In this document: piece by piece, positions 27,679 to 37,719 of the stretch
Layout: every line of letters begins with the position of its first letter
Position numbering within the stretch: position 1 is the stretch's first letter
Assembly: GCA_963836005.1 (NCBI GenBank)
Contig: CAWIHS010000006.1
Location: 434,001 to 498,000 of the forward strand
Reading direction: 5' to 3'
From: CAWIHS01 sp963836005
Lineage (GTDB): Bacteria; Pseudomonadota; Gammaproteobacteria; GRL18
DNA length: 64,000 nt
The notes under the pieces: model-generated
The model's input: only the letters and a program-made list of their open reading frames with translations
Told to the model about the DNA's origin: nothing
Databases searched by the model: none
Program-made: the position numbers and the translations under genes

Positions 27679-28272
27679 TTACATCAGTTTAAACGATTTC
27701 AACGCCATTGCTAATAACCTTTGATCACCCTTTCCAGGTTTCTGGGCATTTGGAAAGTCAAAGTGAATTATATTTACCGAATTATTTTTTAGCAAGGAAG
27801 GATCAAATGTGAAGTTAATTATTTGATTATTTGAATTAACGTCTTTAGATGCGATTTCTATACCACAGATTTTAACTATAATTTTTTGCTTACCCAAAGT
27901 TTTAATATGTAGTGTTAGTATTCCTTTTATATTATTTGTTGGAATTTTTATATATATTTCTGAAGAAGATCCATCTGTCCATCTAAAGGAATTTTCTGCA
28001 TTCGACCATCCATTTCTAGATAAATAAAGCGAAATTTCTTTAAAGTCTAAAAGGTCTCCTGGTTTGTAGTCTAAACTTTTACCTCTTGTCCAGTATTTTA
28101 ACTTTTTATCAATGTAGTATAATTTATATTCATCACTAACATTTGGTGTGAATATCTTATAGATAACGAATGTTTCAAAACTACAGACAAGAAAAATTAA
28201 GAACAGAACAAATGTTTTTTTGTTTAATACTTCAAAACACTTCAATTTGTAAACCATTGTACTGTTACCCAT
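27679..28272 (-). CDS. Membrane-anchored protein paired with a PIG-V-like transferase
   Basis: A 197-residue protein with one N-terminal membrane segment (FVLFLIFLVCSFETFVIYKIF) and an extracytoplasmic beta-rich domain. It contains GWSNAENSFRWTDGSSSEIY and a C-terminal GDQRLLAMALKSFKLM. Similar domains occur at the C-termini of bacterial GT-C glycosyltransferases, where a carbohydrate-binding-like role is suspected. The gene overlaps the upstream transferase gene by 31 bases and must be co-transcribed with it. An ATG at 28257 is an alternative start. Codon use is strongly AT-rich compared with the neighbours, so the pair was probably acquired together. Confidence 0.7.
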   Translation of the reverse strand: MGNSTMVYKLKCFEVLNKKTFVLFLIFLVCSFETFVIYKIFTPNVSDEYKLYYIDKKLKYWTRGKSLDYKPGDLLDFKEISLYLSRNGWSNAENSFRWTDGSSSEIYIKIPTNNIKGILTLHIKTLGKQKIIVKICGIEIASKDVNSNNQIINFTFDPSLLKNNSVNIIHFDFPNAQKPGKGDQRLLAMALKSFKLM

Positions 28273-29360
28273 GCGATTGACATAAATGTTAATCCAGATG
28301 TAAAAAGTATTAATAAATAAAGCTGTATTAAAGTATATTTTTCTGTTAATAATGCTAAAGCGATATAAATAGGAAAAAGCGTGAATACGTATCTTGGCAT
28401 GGAACCGAGAGAAGTCGATAATGGAATGAAAATGGCCAGTAAAGTTATAGAAAACTCAGGATATTTTTTTCTGTAAAATAAGTACACGGTAAGCGATAAA
28501 CCTATTGCAGATGCTGTAGAAAAATAAAAATATGGTGTCCAAAATTTATTTAATCCATCTAATAAAATTATAAAAGGATTATGTATTTCTCTTCCCCATG
28601 CTATTTGTATGTGTTTAAATGCTAAAGCATCACCTGTTAAGTAATATAGGTAAAGCATGAAAATGAATAATCCTAAAGGAGCCATTAGTAAAGCAAGTAC
28701 AGGTTTTTCTGCCCCCTTTTTTATAGATATTAAATTTTTAATACCATATTGTTTAATAGCGAAAATTAACAGTGGAAAAACTATCATTACCCCAACAACT
28801 TTTGTACCAGAGAGTAAAGCAGCAGCAATACCCGCATAGAACCATTTATTATCATTTGCGAAATAAAAGGTAATAATCATCAGGAAGAAAAATATACTTT
28901 CAGTGTAAGCGAAAGAAAAATAAATACTAAAAGGTGAAAATGCCATAAATGCGCTAGACGTTAAAGCCAAATCTTCATTCAGGATTTTTTTTACATATAA
29001 AAACATTATCCATAATCCGATTAGGAATAATGAATTATTTAATATATAGGCACTCTCTAGATAAGGAATAGAAAAAATATTTTGCACACACTTTGTAAAT
29101 AATGGAAACAGAGGAAAAAATGCCCAATTAGCCGCATCCCCTCCTGAATGTCCATGAGGTGCTAAATCATAACCGTTTTGAATTAATACCCTATACCAAC
29201 CACAATCCCATTGGCAAAAAGCATCAGTTAGCTTACTGTTATGACCGAATATCTTATTACTTAGAGAGCCAAAAGAAATTATTATTAATCGACTGGTAAG
29301 AAACAGTGTGGCTATGACTAAAAAAGAATAATTCTTATTTGAATTGTTTGAATTTATCAC
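28242..29360 (-). CDS. PIG-V-like GT-C mannosyltransferase family protein
   Basis: A 372-residue polytopic membrane protein with about nine to ten membrane segments. The first loop carries WDCGWYRVLIQNGYD and NWAFFPLFPLF, which are hallmarks of bacterial PIG-V homologues (GT-C fold). Asp in the WDCGWY motif is the likely catalytic residue. Such proteins use polyprenyl-phosphate sugars on the outer face of the inner membrane. The acceptor is unknown. The gene is AT-rich (roughly 30 percent GC by eye) and is coupled to 27679-28272. It may decorate a surface polymer or exported protein. Confidence 0.8.
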   Translation of the reverse strand: MINSNNSNKNYSFLVIATLFLTSRLIIISFGSLSNKIFGHNSKLTDAFCQWDCGWYRVLIQNGYDLAPHGHSGGDAANWAFFPLFPLFTKCVQNIFSIPYLESAYILNNSLFLIGLWIMFLYVKKILNEDLALTSSAFMAFSPFSIYFSFAYTESIFFFLMIITFYFANDNKWFYAGIAAALLSGTKVVGVMIVFPLLIFAIKQYGIKNLISIKKGAEKPVLALLMAPLGLFIFMLYLYYLTGDALAFKHIQIAWGREIHNPFIILLDGLNKFWTPYFYFSTASAIGLSLTVYLFYRKKYPEFSITLLAIFIPLSTSLGSMPRYVFTLFPIYIALALLTEKYTLIQLYLLILFTSGLTFMSIAWVTVQWFTN

Positions 29361-29430
29361 TGGGTGTACGTCGTCAAAGGAAGTTGGACCAATGGTCAGC
29401 GGATTTAAGAGAGAATTTATCTCGTTTGAT

Positions 29431-29592
29431 TTAGTTGTTTAAGTGAGTGTAATAATTTTTTCTGCACATAGCCAGGGTATTATGTTTGCACCATTCACGG
29501 CTGTCCGGAATCTCCTGTCCACGACGAAAATACTCATCGGCCGGGGTTAGATTATTCAGTGATTAATGATATCGCTCGTGATTATAATAATG
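29431..29592 (-). pseudogene. Remnant of an IS3-type integrase, C-terminal end
   Basis: On the minus strand one frame reads HYYNHERYH, stop, SLNNLTPADEYFRRGQE, then HNTLAMCRKN, and stops at 29431. NxERYHxSLNNLTPADxYF is the conserved C-terminus of IS3/IS481-type rve-domain transposases. An internal stop replaces the residue before SLNN and the rest of the gene is absent. It is a fossil of an insertion next to the AT-rich pair. Confidence 0.75.
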
Positions 29593-29779
29593 TAAGAATT
29601 ATGTGAAGGCATTTTGCAATTATTGTGGCAGGTAATAATTCTCTAATAATATTTGCTTTTGCATAGAGCGATACCAGCTTTAAATTTTCCCCTGCGTCTG
29701 AGGGTAAAGGTCGAACTGAACCTCTGGCGTGCAGTAAACAGACTAAATAATTGTTCTTATAAGGTCTCCATTTAGGACA

Positions 29780-29845
29780 AGACCCTGTGATGTATCATTA
29801 CGGGATTTGATGCTAATATGAGCGAAATGATGTATTACAGGGTCT
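29780..29845. repeat. 66-bp inverted-repeat element
   Basis: AGACCCTGTGATGTATCAT and ATGATGTATTACAGGGTCT are 19-bp arms that match at 16 positions around a 28-bp centre. It may be a tiny MITE or paired IS ends. No other copy is visible in the window. Confidence 0.55.
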
Positions 29846-29971
29846 GGTGCGATGACTCAATACTATGGCCACTATTTCCGAACAGCTATTAAGAAGAAAC
29901 CAAGCAAATTGCAACGGTAAAACTGGCATCTTAATGTTTACCATAAATTTAAGCATAACGGCTCTAAGAGC

Positions 29972-32900
29972 TTAGGCATAACTTAACACTGGCGCTAACC
30001 AGCGTTCAGCTTCTTCTATGGAGCATCCTTTGCGCCGGGCATAACTTTCAAGCTGATCTTTATGGATTTTTCCAGTACCAAAATAATGCGACTCCGGGTG
30101 TGAAAAATAAAAACCGGAAACAGACGCTGCCGGCAGCATCGCAAAATTCTCTGTCAGCGTGATACCGATGGCTGCTTCTATATCCAGTAAATCCCATAAG
30201 ATGGCTTTTTCTGTGTGATCAGGACAGGCAGGGTACCCCGGGGCCGGGCGGATACCCTGGTAACTTTCGGCGATTAAGGCGTTATTATTCAGTTTTTCAT
30301 CGGCGGCATATCCCCAGTATTGAGTGCGTACCAGTTCATGCATCTTTTCTGCCAGTGCTTCGGCCAGTCTGTCAGCCAGTGCTTTGAGCATGATCGAATT
30401 ATAATCATCATGATCACGTGCAAATTCGGCCAGTTTCGTTTCGATACCTATTCCAGTGGTGACCGCAAAAGTACCCAGATAATCTGCAATGCCGCTGTCT
30501 TTGGGCGCGATAAAATCCGCCAGACATTGATTGGGCTTATCCTGGGGCTTTTTCATCTGCTGGCGTAAAAAATGAAAGGTGCTCAGAATGCCGGAACGGG
30601 TTTCATCGGTATAAATTTCGATATCATCATCGCCGATATTGTTGGCAGGAAACAGTCCAATGATGGCTTTGGCCTGTAACCATTTTTCATTGATGATCCT
30701 GTCCAGCATGAGACGGGCATCATGGTAAACCTGTTTGGCCTGTTCGCCGTAAATCTTATGCTCGAAAATGGCCGGAAAACGCCCTTTGAGTTCCCAGGTC
30801 TGAAAGAAAGGCGACCAGTCAATATAGTTTCTCAGTTCATTGAGGTCAAAATCATCAAACTGTTTGATACCGCTTACAGCGGGTTTGACAGGAGAGTAAT
30901 CAGTCCATACCAGTTGCTGCTTGTGCGTTCTGGCCTGTTCCAGGGTAATGATATTCTTTTTGACCGATTTGTTAACACGCGCAATACGGATTTCTGCATA
31001 TTCTGCGGCAATGTGAGCGGCGTAATCTTTCTGTCTGCTGCTGGACAGCAAATTCTGACAGACGCCAACCGCCCTTGATGCATCAGTGACATGAACCACG
31101 GGCTGTTGATATTCAGGTGCGATTTTAACGGCGGTATGTAAACGGGAAGTGGTGGCACCGCCAAGAATGATCGGCAAGCTGAAGTTCTGTCGCTGCATTT
31201 CTCTGGCGATATGCACCATTTCGTCTAGTGACGGTGTGATCAGTCCGGACAAACCGATTATGTCACATTGTTCCGCTTTGGCTCGCCGCAGTATTTCTTC
31301 TGTAGGCACCATAACGCCCAGATCAACGACTGCATAATTATTACACTGCAGCACCACTGCAACAATATTTTTACCAATATCATGTACATCACCTTTGACG
31401 GTGGCCATGAGTATTTTGCCATTATGGCTCAGGTCGCTGAGATTGTCTTTTCCTGCTTCAATATAGGGCATCAGCCAGGCAACGGCTTTTTTCATTACCC
31501 GGGCAGACTTGACGACCTGCGGCAGAAACATTTTACCGGAACCAAATAGATCGCCGACGATATTCATACCGTCCATCAAAGGACCTTCTATGACCTGAAT
31601 CGGCTGCTCAAAGAGTAAGCGGGCTGCTTCTGTATCCTGATCTATGTATTCAGTGATGCCCTTTACCAGGGCATGACTCAAGCGTGCTTTTACATCCATT
31701 TCCCGCCAGCTATTATCAACAGTGCTTGCTGATACCCCCATGCTGTTATCACGATAGTTCTCGGCAATGTCCAGCAGGGCATCGGTGGCATCCGCGCGGC
31801 GGTTCAGAATAACATCTTCTACCCGGTCACGAAGTTCCTGAGGAATATCATCATAAATAGCGAGCTGGGCTGCATTAACAATACCCATGTCCATGCCTGC
31901 CTGTATCGCGTGGTAAAGGAAGACTGCATGTATGGCTTCTCGAACCGGATTGTTGCCGCGAAAGGAAAAGGATACATTGGAAACACCACCGGAAACTCTG
32001 GCGCCGGGCAATGTTTGTTTGATGATGCGGGTTGCTTCTATAAAATCTACCGCATAGGGATTATGTGCTTCAATACCGGTGGCAACCGCAAAGATATTAG
32101 GGTCGAAAATAATATCTTCAGCAGGGAAACCGATCTGTTCTGTGAGAATTTTATAGGCTCGGGTGCAGATAGCGACTTTGCGTTCAATACTATCAGCCTG
32201 CCCCTGTTCATCAAATGCCATCACAATAGTCGCTGCACCATAACGGCGGATCAAACGGGCATATTCAATGAATTTTTCTTCACCTTCCTTGAGACTGATG
32301 GAGTTAACAATGCCTTTACCCTGAATACATTTCAGCCCGGCCTCAATAACTTCCCATTTAGAGGAGTCGATCATGATGGGCACTTTGGCAATATCCGGCT
32401 CGGCAGCGATCAGTTTAAGAAAACGATCCATCGCAGCAGCACCGTCAAGCATGGCTTCATCCATGTTCACATCAACAATTTGCGCACCGTTTTCTACCTG
32501 GTGCAGGGCAACAGCGATGGCTTCTTCATAGTTTTCTTCTTTAATCAGGCGTAAAAAGCGTGCTGAACCGGTGACATTGGTACGTTCACCAACATTCACA
32601 AACAGCGAATGGACATCGATATTAAAGGCTTCCTGGCCGGCCAGACGGCAGGCCAGATGGATTTCAGGAATTTGTCTGCGCGGATATTTTGCAACTGCTG
32701 CTTTAATCGCGCGGATGGTCTCCGGGGTTGTGCCGCAGCAGCCGCCGATAATATTCAGGTAACCGGAAGCGGCCCATTCCTCGATGTCTGCAGCCATCTG
32801 TTGCGGCGTTTCATCGTAACCGCCCAGTTCATTGGGTAAACCGGCATTGGGATGAGCAGAGATGTAGCATTCAGCCAGGCCGGACAATTCCTGGATATAG

Positions 32901-33670
32901 GTTCTCAGCTCTTTCGCGCCCAGTGCACAGTTCAGACCAATGGATATCGGATTGGCATGATTCAATGAGTTGTAGAAAGCCTCAAGGGTCTGACCCGAGA
33001 GAGTGCGGCCGGATTTATCGGTTATTGTGCCGGAAATCATCAGCGGGTATTCGATGTTGTGATCGGTAAAATATTGTGTGATAGCAAAAACGGCCGCTTT
33101 GGCATTGAGGGTATCAAAAACAGTTTCCACCAGCAGAATATCTGCCCCACCGTCAACCAGCCCCTGGACGGCCTCATAATAGGCAGCGGCCAGTTGATCA
33201 AAATCGATATTGCGAAAACCAGGATCGTTCACATCTGGAGACATGCTGGCGGTACGATTGGTGGGTCCAAGAACTCCGGCAACGAAGCGAGTCTGTCCAT
33301 CAAGCTGCTCAGCTTCATCGGCGCAGGCTCTGGCAATTTGGGCAGAAACCTGGTTTAACTCATAGGCCAGTGATTCCATCTGGTAATCGGCCATGGCAAT
33401 CGTGGTGGAACTGAAAGTATTGGTTTCAATAATATCGGCACCGGCCTGCAGATATTCGCTATGAATCGAGCGGATGATTTCGGGCTGGGTGATAGACAGT
33501 AAATCATTATTGCCTTTGACATCGCAGCTCCAGTTTTTAAACCGTTCACCGCGATACTCGGCTTCCTGCAGATTATAATTCTGGATCATGGTTCCCATGG
33601 CGCCATCAAGCAATAAGATGCGTTCTTGCAGCAGGGATTCCAGTTGTGTAAAGCGTTTACTTCGGGTCAT
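29972..33670 (-). CDS. metH: Cobalamin-dependent methionine synthase
   Basis: A 1,232-residue cytoplasmic enzyme that transfers a methyl group from methyltetrahydrofolate to homocysteine via cob(I)alamin. All four modules are visible: the homocysteine domain with zinc ligands Cys248 and GGCCGTT (Cys311, Cys312); the folate domain ([18 protein letters not shown] near residue 360); the cobalamin domain with [14 protein letters not shown], whose His is the lower axial ligand; and the AdoMet reactivation domain with [17 protein letters not shown]. The Cys positions agree with Escherichia coli MetH to within one residue. The ATG at 33670 is preferred over a TTG two codons earlier. No cobalamin or SAM riboswitch was recognised upstream. 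The gene implies a cobalamin supply. Confidence 0.97.
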   Translation of the reverse strand: MTRSKRFTQLESLLQERILLLDGAMGTMIQNYNLQEAEYRGERFKNWSCDVKGNNDLLSITQPEIIRSIHSEYLQAGADIIETNTFSSTTIAMADYQMESLAYELNQVSAQIARACADEAEQLDGQTRFVAGVLGPTNRTASMSPDVNDPGFRNIDFDQLAAAYYEAVQGLVDGGADILLVETVFDTLNAKAAVFAITQYFTDHNIEYPLMISGTITDKSGRTLSGQTLEAFYNSLNHANPISIGLNCALGAKELRTYIQELSGLAECYISAHPNAGLPNELGGYDETPQQMAADIEEWAASGYLNIIGGCCGTTPETIRAIKAAVAKYPRRQIPEIHLACRLAGQEAFNIDVHSLFVNVGERTNVTGSARFLRLIKEENYEEAIAVALHQVENGAQIVDVNMDEAMLDGAAAMDRFLKLIAAEPDIAKVPIMIDSSKWEVIEAGLKCIQGKGIVNSISLKEGEEKFIEYARLIRRYGAATIVMAFDEQGQADSIERKVAICTRAYKILTEQIGFPAEDIIFDPNIFAVATGIEAHNPYAVDFIEATRIIKQTLPGARVSGGVSNVSFSFRGNNPVREAIHAVFLYHAIQAGMDMGIVNAAQLAIYDDIPQELRDRVEDVILNRRADATDALLDIAENYRDNSMGVSASTVDNSWREMDVKARLSHALVKGITEYIDQDTEAARLLFEQPIQVIEGPLMDGMNIVGDLFGSGKMFLPQVVKSARVMKKAVAWLMPYIEAGKDNLSDLSHNGKILMATVKGDVHDIGKNIVAVVLQCNNYAVVDLGVMVPTEEILRRAKAEQCDIIGLSGLITPSLDEMVHIAREMQRQNFSLPIILGGATTSRLHTAVKIAPEYQQPVVHVTDASRAVGVCQNLLSSSRQKDYAAHIAAEYAEIRIARVNKSVKKNIITLEQARTHKQQLVWTDYSPVKPAVSGIKQFDDFDLNELRNYIDWSPFFQTWELKGRFPAIFEHKIYGEQAKQVYHDARLMLDRIINEKWLQAKAIIGLFPANNIGDDDIEIYTDETRSGILSTFHFLRQQMKKPQDKPNQCLADFIAPKDSGIADYLGTFAVTTGIGIETKLAEFARDHDDYNSIMLKALADRLAEALAEKMHELVRTQYWGYAADEKLNNNALIAESYQGIRPAPGYPACPDHTEKAILWDLLDIEAAIGITLTENFAMLPAASVSGFYFSHPESHYFGTGKIHKDQLESYARRKGCSIEEAERWLAPVLSYA

Positions 33671-33791
33671 CAGCAAAAACCAGTGGTTAAAATTAAAACC
33701 ATAATTTTAACAGGAAATCAGCGGATTGTAGATTAATAGCTGCCCGCAGTCAGTTATTTTGCAATGATCTCGATAGGGAGTATGAAAAAAG

Positions 33792-34226
33792 CTAATAGAA
33801 AGAGGGTATGTATTCATTGATATAGGCAGAAATATAGGCGGCGAAATAGGAATCTTCGGGCAGGGCGATATAGATAAATAAAAACCAGACCAACATCCAG
33901 GACAGGGCCCAGAGTTTAAGGGTCAACGTCGACAGCGACAGCCACCATTCACCCAGCTCGTCGAGACGTTGAGTGGAAACAAAAGGGGTGGTAAAAGCAA
34001 TAAAAATAACAGCCACACCGAGGAAAAGCATGAGGTTAGGTGCACCGCTGGCCGGTGCTGAGGCAATGACAAGAAAACCTGCTAACATGCGCAGGACTAT
34101 AACCACATTGACCCATTTCTGCTCAAAGAAAAAGTACAGCCGCTTTTTCATAAAACCGGTGAAGATGAATAATAACAAGCTTATTAAGAATAAAACTGCA
34201 GCAAGAGCTGGGATCACATAAGCCAT
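33792..34226 (-). CDS. Four-helix membrane protein of unknown function
   Basis: A 144-residue protein with four predicted membrane segments (residues about 4-25, 43-60, 66-85 and 100-122). A short basic loop KKRLYFFFEQKW follows the first helix. It has no recognisable motif. It lies between metH and a HAD phosphatase gene on the same strand, about 30 bases downstream of the latter, so co-transcription with it is possible. The function cannot be inferred. Confidence 0.7.
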   Translation of the reverse strand: MAYVIPALAAVLFLISLLLFIFTGFMKKRLYFFFEQKWVNVVIVLRMLAGFLVIASAPASGAPNLMLFLGVAVIFIAFTTPFVSTQRLDELGEWWLSLSTLTLKLWALSWMLVWFLFIYIALPEDSYFAAYISAYINEYIPSFY

Positions 34227-34257
34227 GGTTTTCTCCGGTTAACAGGTATTTGTTTCA

Positions 34258-34956
34258 TTATAACGCCATTAAAATTGCAGGCAATTGATTTAATTGATCT
34301 ATCTCTATGAAAGCAGAGGTTAATGTTTCAGGCCAGACAGATCCGTTACGGTTCAGCCAGATGGCGCGAATTCCCGCATTGTGGGCTCCCTGAATATCAT
34401 TCACAGGATCATCGCCGATATGGATGACTTCATCGCGCTCAAGTTGATATTTTTCCAGCATGGACTCGAAAACAATAGGATGAGGTTTTTGTTGACCGGC
34501 ATCAGCAGCAGACCAGGAAAATTCGAATAAGTGTCCCAGACCAATTAAAAACACATCAGCATTGCCATTGGTGACAGCAGCCAGGCGGTAAGACTGCTTG
34601 AGCACTTCCAGCGCCGGTATGACATCCTGGTAAAGAGTCACCTTGTTTCTTTGCTTAAAATACAGCTCGAAAGCATCCTGTATAAATTGCTGTTCCTGTT
34701 CAGCAGAATAGCGCAGCTCTCTGGATAGTTCGGTAAAAGATTTTTTTCGGATAGCGCTAAAGTCATGCGCAAGATGCTGATGTTCCTTAGCCACTGCGAT
34801 ACGTTTTTTCCGCAGTCCCTCCATACTGTAACGAGATGAAATGGCGGGATGATATTCACTAAACCATTGATGCAGGGCTCGCTCTGTTTTAAGTATGGTA
34901 TCCATACAGGGCCAGAGGGTATCATCGAGATCAAAAGTGAGTAATTTTACCGGCAT
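34258..34956 (-). CDS. yigB: HAD-superfamily phosphatase (YigB-like)
   Basis: A 232-residue cytoplasmic HAD hydrolase. Motif I is FDLDDTLWP (nucleophile Asp9, Asp11), motif II is AAVTNGNADV, motif III includes the Lys of GQQKPHPIVFE and motif IV is VIHIGDDPVNDIQGAHNAG. Order and length match the YigB group, which in Escherichia coli dephosphorylates FMN and related sugar phosphates. Assignment to YigB rather than another IA-type HAD rests on overall resemblance. It sits upstream of the small membrane protein gene and beside tRNA-Asp. Confidence 0.8.
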   Translation of the reverse strand: MPVKLLTFDLDDTLWPCMDTILKTERALHQWFSEYHPAISSRYSMEGLRKKRIAVAKEHQHLAHDFSAIRKKSFTELSRELRYSAEQEQQFIQDAFELYFKQRNKVTLYQDVIPALEVLKQSYRLAAVTNGNADVFLIGLGHLFEFSWSAADAGQQKPHPIVFESMLEKYQLERDEVIHIGDDPVNDIQGAHNAGIRAIWLNRNGSVWPETLTSAFIEIDQLNQLPAILMAL

Positions 34957-35048
34957 ATAAACACAGATTGATTAAACGTATGTGTATTATAAGCTATTTA
35001 AAATCAAATCGGCAGAGTAAAGAGTTATGGATATGAGTCTCAATGAAA

Positions 35049-35125
35049 TGGCGGAGCGGACGGGGTTCGAACCCGCGACCCCCTGCGTGACAGGCAGGTA
35101 TTCTAACCAGCTGAACTACCGCTCC
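35049..35125 (-). tRNA. tRNA-Asp (anticodon GTC)
   Basis: On the minus strand the 77-base gene starts GGAGCGG and ends CCGCTCC, G, CCA, so the acceptor stem is a perfect 7 bp and CCA is encoded. The anticodon arm is CCTGC-CTGTCAC-GCAGG with GTC. The D arm has AGCTGGTTAGAA and the T arm GCGGGTTCGAACCCCGT. The structure is canonical for Asp. Confidence 0.97.
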
Positions 35126-35266
35126 GAAGTGCTGCGTATTATATGATACCTGAAAAAAAATACCAGTATTTTAATCAAAAAATTATATATTTGCGCAAAA
35201 AAGTTTTCCGCAGGTAAATGGGTTAGAATGATTTGGGCTTTCTTTTTAATCGAGTAAGGAAAACAG

Positions 35267-36151
35267 ATGACGGACATTGTAATATCCCAGCTCTGGATTT
35301 ACCCCATTAAATCATTGCGGGGAATTTCACTGCAAAGTGTGCAGTTGGAAAAAAGGGGGTTTCAATATGATCGGCGCTGGATGCTGATTGATAGTGAGCA
35401 TCACTTTATCACTCAGCGGCAGTACCCAAAAATGGCGCTGATTGAGGTGGAATTATCAGACTTTGGCTTAAGCGTCCATGCCCCGGAAATGCCATGCCTG
35501 ATCATTCCTTATCCGGATACCGAAATTACCTTGTATGAAGAAGTTCAGGTGACTTGCTGGGACGATACGCTTACCGCTAAACATATCAATACGGCGATTG
35601 ATAACTGGTTCAGTGAAGCATTGGGTGTAGATTGCCAGTTGGTCTATATGCCGGATGAGACATTACGTCCGGTGGATCCTGACTTTGCCCGCCAGGATGA
35701 TATCGCCAGTTTTTCTGACGGCTTTCCCAATTTGCTCATTAGTGAAGCATCTCTGGAAGACCTGAACCGACGCATAAACAATAATCCTGATGTTAATCCG
35801 GGTGCGCCACTTAGCATAAAGCGTTTTCGTCCCAATATGGTTATCAGCGGATCTGAACCCTATGCAGAAGACAGCATGAAACATTTTCAGGTTAATCAGA
35901 TTGATTTTTATGCCGTAAAACCCTGCTCTCGCTGTGTGATTACCACGCTTGATCCGCAAACAGGAAAAAAATCAGGGACTGAGCCATTGAGCACTTTATA
36001 CAGTTATAGAAAAAAATCGGATAAAAAAACTCAAAAAGTATATTTTGGGCAGAACCTGCTGCATAAGTTAAGTTTCGTTTCAGACAACCGGCTGAAAATT
36101 GGCGATCCACTGACATTACTGCAGCTTACAGCGGCAATTCAATTTGATTAA
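35267..36151 (+). CDS. MOSC-domain protein (YcbX-like)
   Basis: A 294-residue protein with an N-terminal MOSC beta-barrel domain (LWIYPIKSLRGISLQSVQL, RGFQYDRRWMLID) and a C-terminal MOSC domain (residues about 120-285). The conserved Cys is in VKPCSRCVITTLDPQTG. MOSC proteins handle molybdenum cofactor sulfur or form reductases for N-hydroxylated compounds (YcbX, mARC). The protein lacks the ferredoxin domain of full-length YcbX. Interest comes from its linkage with the molybdoenzyme NapA 15 kb away and the HAO-like gene, but no direct operon link exists. An AAGGAAA site precedes the ATG. Confidence 0.85.
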   Translation: MTDIVISQLWIYPIKSLRGISLQSVQLEKRGFQYDRRWMLIDSEHHFITQRQYPKMALIEVELSDFGLSVHAPEMPCLIIPYPDTEITLYEEVQVTCWDDTLTAKHINTAIDNWFSEALGVDCQLVYMPDETLRPVDPDFARQDDIASFSDGFPNLLISEASLEDLNRRINNNPDVNPGAPLSIKRFRPNMVISGSEPYAEDSMKHFQVNQIDFYAVKPCSRCVITTLDPQTGKKSGTEPLSTLYSYRKKSDKKTQKVYFGQNLLHKLSFVSDNRLKIGDPLTLLQLTAAIQFD

Positions 36152-36165
36152 TGATCTTTGTAAGA

Positions 36166-36202
36166 TTTATGCACAGAGCCTGTGGATAACTCTGTGCATA
36201 AA
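36166..36202. promoter_or_regulatory. Three clustered DnaA-box-like sites in a 13-bp inverted repeat
   Basis: Arms TTTATGCACAGAG and CTCTGTGCATAAA are perfectly complementary around an 11-base centre. The left arm has TTATGCACA (36167-36175), the centre has TGTGGATAA, i.e. TTATCCACA on the minus strand (36181-36189), and the right arm has TTATGCACA on the minus strand (36193-36201). All three fit TTWTNCACA. An AT-rich stretch (GATAATAAGATAATATGATA) follows at about 36275. The site could instead be just a hairpin after the MOSC gene. Confidence 0.45.
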
Positions 36203-36770
36203 CATGGGGTAAAGTTCGCAAAGCCTGATTTAACTGGCTTTGTTACAAATTGATTACACATTGCTCACAGAGCCGATAATAAGATAATATGATATAAATC
36301 AATAATATAGGGTTTTATGAATAAGTGACGTATCTGCCTGGACATTTTTGGCCTTGTTTTGCAGCGGCTAATTATTGCTATTGCTGCTTGTGTAAAACTT
36401 TTTTGATTCATATCTAAAAACAGTGACTTGCATTCGTTACTTAGAGCTTCAAATGAATAAATGACTATAATTTGATCACTTAATGTATTTTCGCTTCCTC
36501 ACTGTATTGGTGCATATTTTAAAATGCTGCTTCTTTACTCTCTGTTTAAAGAGCGAAGGAAAATAATGCATCCTGGCTCACCCGACAATATTAGAGCTGC
36601 ACAATATTAGAGCTGCACAATAGCCTGAACTGTGCAGAATTTGCCCTCTGAAATAAAATTGGATATTATGGCAAATTCCTCCTGAGTTGATGTTTTAACT
36701 CGTCATCAATCTGTTGTATGGCAGATCCATGTCTCCTGAATGAGACTCTTGACCTAATTGGATTTTCATA
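36203..36770. other. AT-rich intergenic region before ccmA
   Basis: It contains a CAAAGCC/GGCTTTG hairpin near 36219, an AT-rich segment near 36275-36325, and a perfect 16-bp tandem duplication (ACAATATTAGAGCTGC at 36585 and 36601). No gene is supported. The ccmA promoter must lie in the right part. Confidence 0.5.
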
Positions 36771-37433
36771 ATGTCAAAACAAAGTAGCCACAAAGGTCTG
36801 CAAGTTACTGATCTGTCCTGTGAACGGGGCTATCGTGAATTGTTTAAACATTTAAATTTCACACTCCTGCCCGGTGAAATTGTACATATCAAAGGTGAAA
36901 ATGGAACCGGTAAAACCAGCCTGCTGCGTATTCTGGCTGGTCTGGCGCAACCCGTGAGTGGAACAGTCAGCTTTGATGGTTATGACTGTTGTAAATTTCG
37001 CTATGAATATAATTCAGAGGTAGCCTATATTGGCCATAAGCCAGGTATTAAACTGGAGTTGACTGCAGTAGAAAACATCCGCAGTTATTGTCATTTATCC
37101 AAAAGCAAATCTGATGTGGAAATTATTCATGTGCTGGAAAAAGTCGGACTGTATGGATTTGAAGAAATGTTCTGCAGTCAGTTATCAGCCGGACAGAAAA
37201 AACGCGTAGCCCTGGCACAGGCCATCATTGATAATGCCTCTTTGTGGATTCTGGATGAACCGTTTACATCGCTGGATGTGGAAGGCGTAAAATATTTTGA
37301 ACAGATGATACAGCAGCATGTTGCTGAAGGCGGGATGGTTTTATTAACGACTCATCAGGATGTAGCCCTGGCAGAAAGTAATATCAAATATCTTTATCTG
37401 CCGGCAGGAAAACTGGTTCAAAGTTTTGCATAA
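36771..37433 (+). CDS. ccmA: Cytochrome c maturation ABC ATPase CcmA
   Basis: A 220-residue ATPase of the CcmAB complex that powers release of holo-CcmE from CcmC. The Walker A motif is GENGTGKTSLLRILAGL, the signature motif is LSAGQKKRVALAQAI, Walker B is LWILDEPFTSLD and the switch His is in LLTTHQD. The length fits CcmA. Unusually its partner ccmB is not next to it but 6.6 kb downstream, after the HAO-like, TPR, cytochrome, flavoprotein and PEGA genes. A terminator-like hairpin follows at 37495, so ccmA is probably transcribed separately. Confidence 0.93.
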   Translation: MSKQSSHKGLQVTDLSCERGYRELFKHLNFTLLPGEIVHIKGENGTGKTSLLRILAGLAQPVSGTVSFDGYDCCKFRYEYNSEVAYIGHKPGIKLELTAVENIRSYCHLSKSKSDVEIIHVLEKVGLYGFEEMFCSQLSAGQKKRVALAQAIIDNASLWILDEPFTSLDVEGVKYFEQMIQQHVAEGGMVLLTTHQDVALAESNIKYLYLPAGKLVQSFA

Positions 37434-37464
37434 AGAAACGTAAGAAATTTTTAGCTTTTTTCCT

Positions 37465-37478
37465 TTGATATAGATCAA
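37465..37478. promoter_or_regulatory. Perfect FNR/Anr-type palindrome
   Basis: TTGAT-ATAG-ATCAA matches the FNR consensus at every conserved base. It lies 32 bases after the ccmA stop and about 720 bp before the hao-like gene. If it activates from the usual -41.5 position, transcription would begin near 37512 and cross the hairpin at 37495-37527 and the MITE. Oxygen control of the hao cassette is an inference. Confidence 0.6.
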
Positions 37479-37494
37479 GAGAAATCATAACAAG

Positions 37495-37527
37495 TAGGCT
37501 TTTTTTTTTTGATTAAGCCTTTTTTTT
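37495..37527 (+). terminator. Terminator-like hairpin after ccmA
   Basis: TAGGCTT and AAGCCT pair around a T-rich loop and are followed by a run of about eight T bases. The stem is short (six to seven pairs), but the T run is strong. Confidence 0.6.
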
Positions 37528-37719
37528 AGTCTACAATTATTTCAATAATTAAATCCAGATAGATTCATTCTTTCCATTAAGAGATGCAAATCTCACGAAA
37601 ATACAAGCTGATCCAACAGGCTGTTTCTAACTGGATACGATAACTATAACAGAAAACATTATTTTACCTTTCTGACAAATACTCTAATGTGACAGCACTG
37701 CTTGCAGTGATTGTCGATG

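Noticed and set aside
33671..33791. Cobalamin or SAM riboswitch ahead of metH
   Set aside because: The upstream stretch is short and I saw no B12-box or SAM-type conserved core.
36166..36330. Firm call of the chromosomal origin
   Set aside because: Only three clustered boxes, no dnaA, dnaN, gyrB or mnmG nearby, and no skew calculation possible here. Kept as a finding only.
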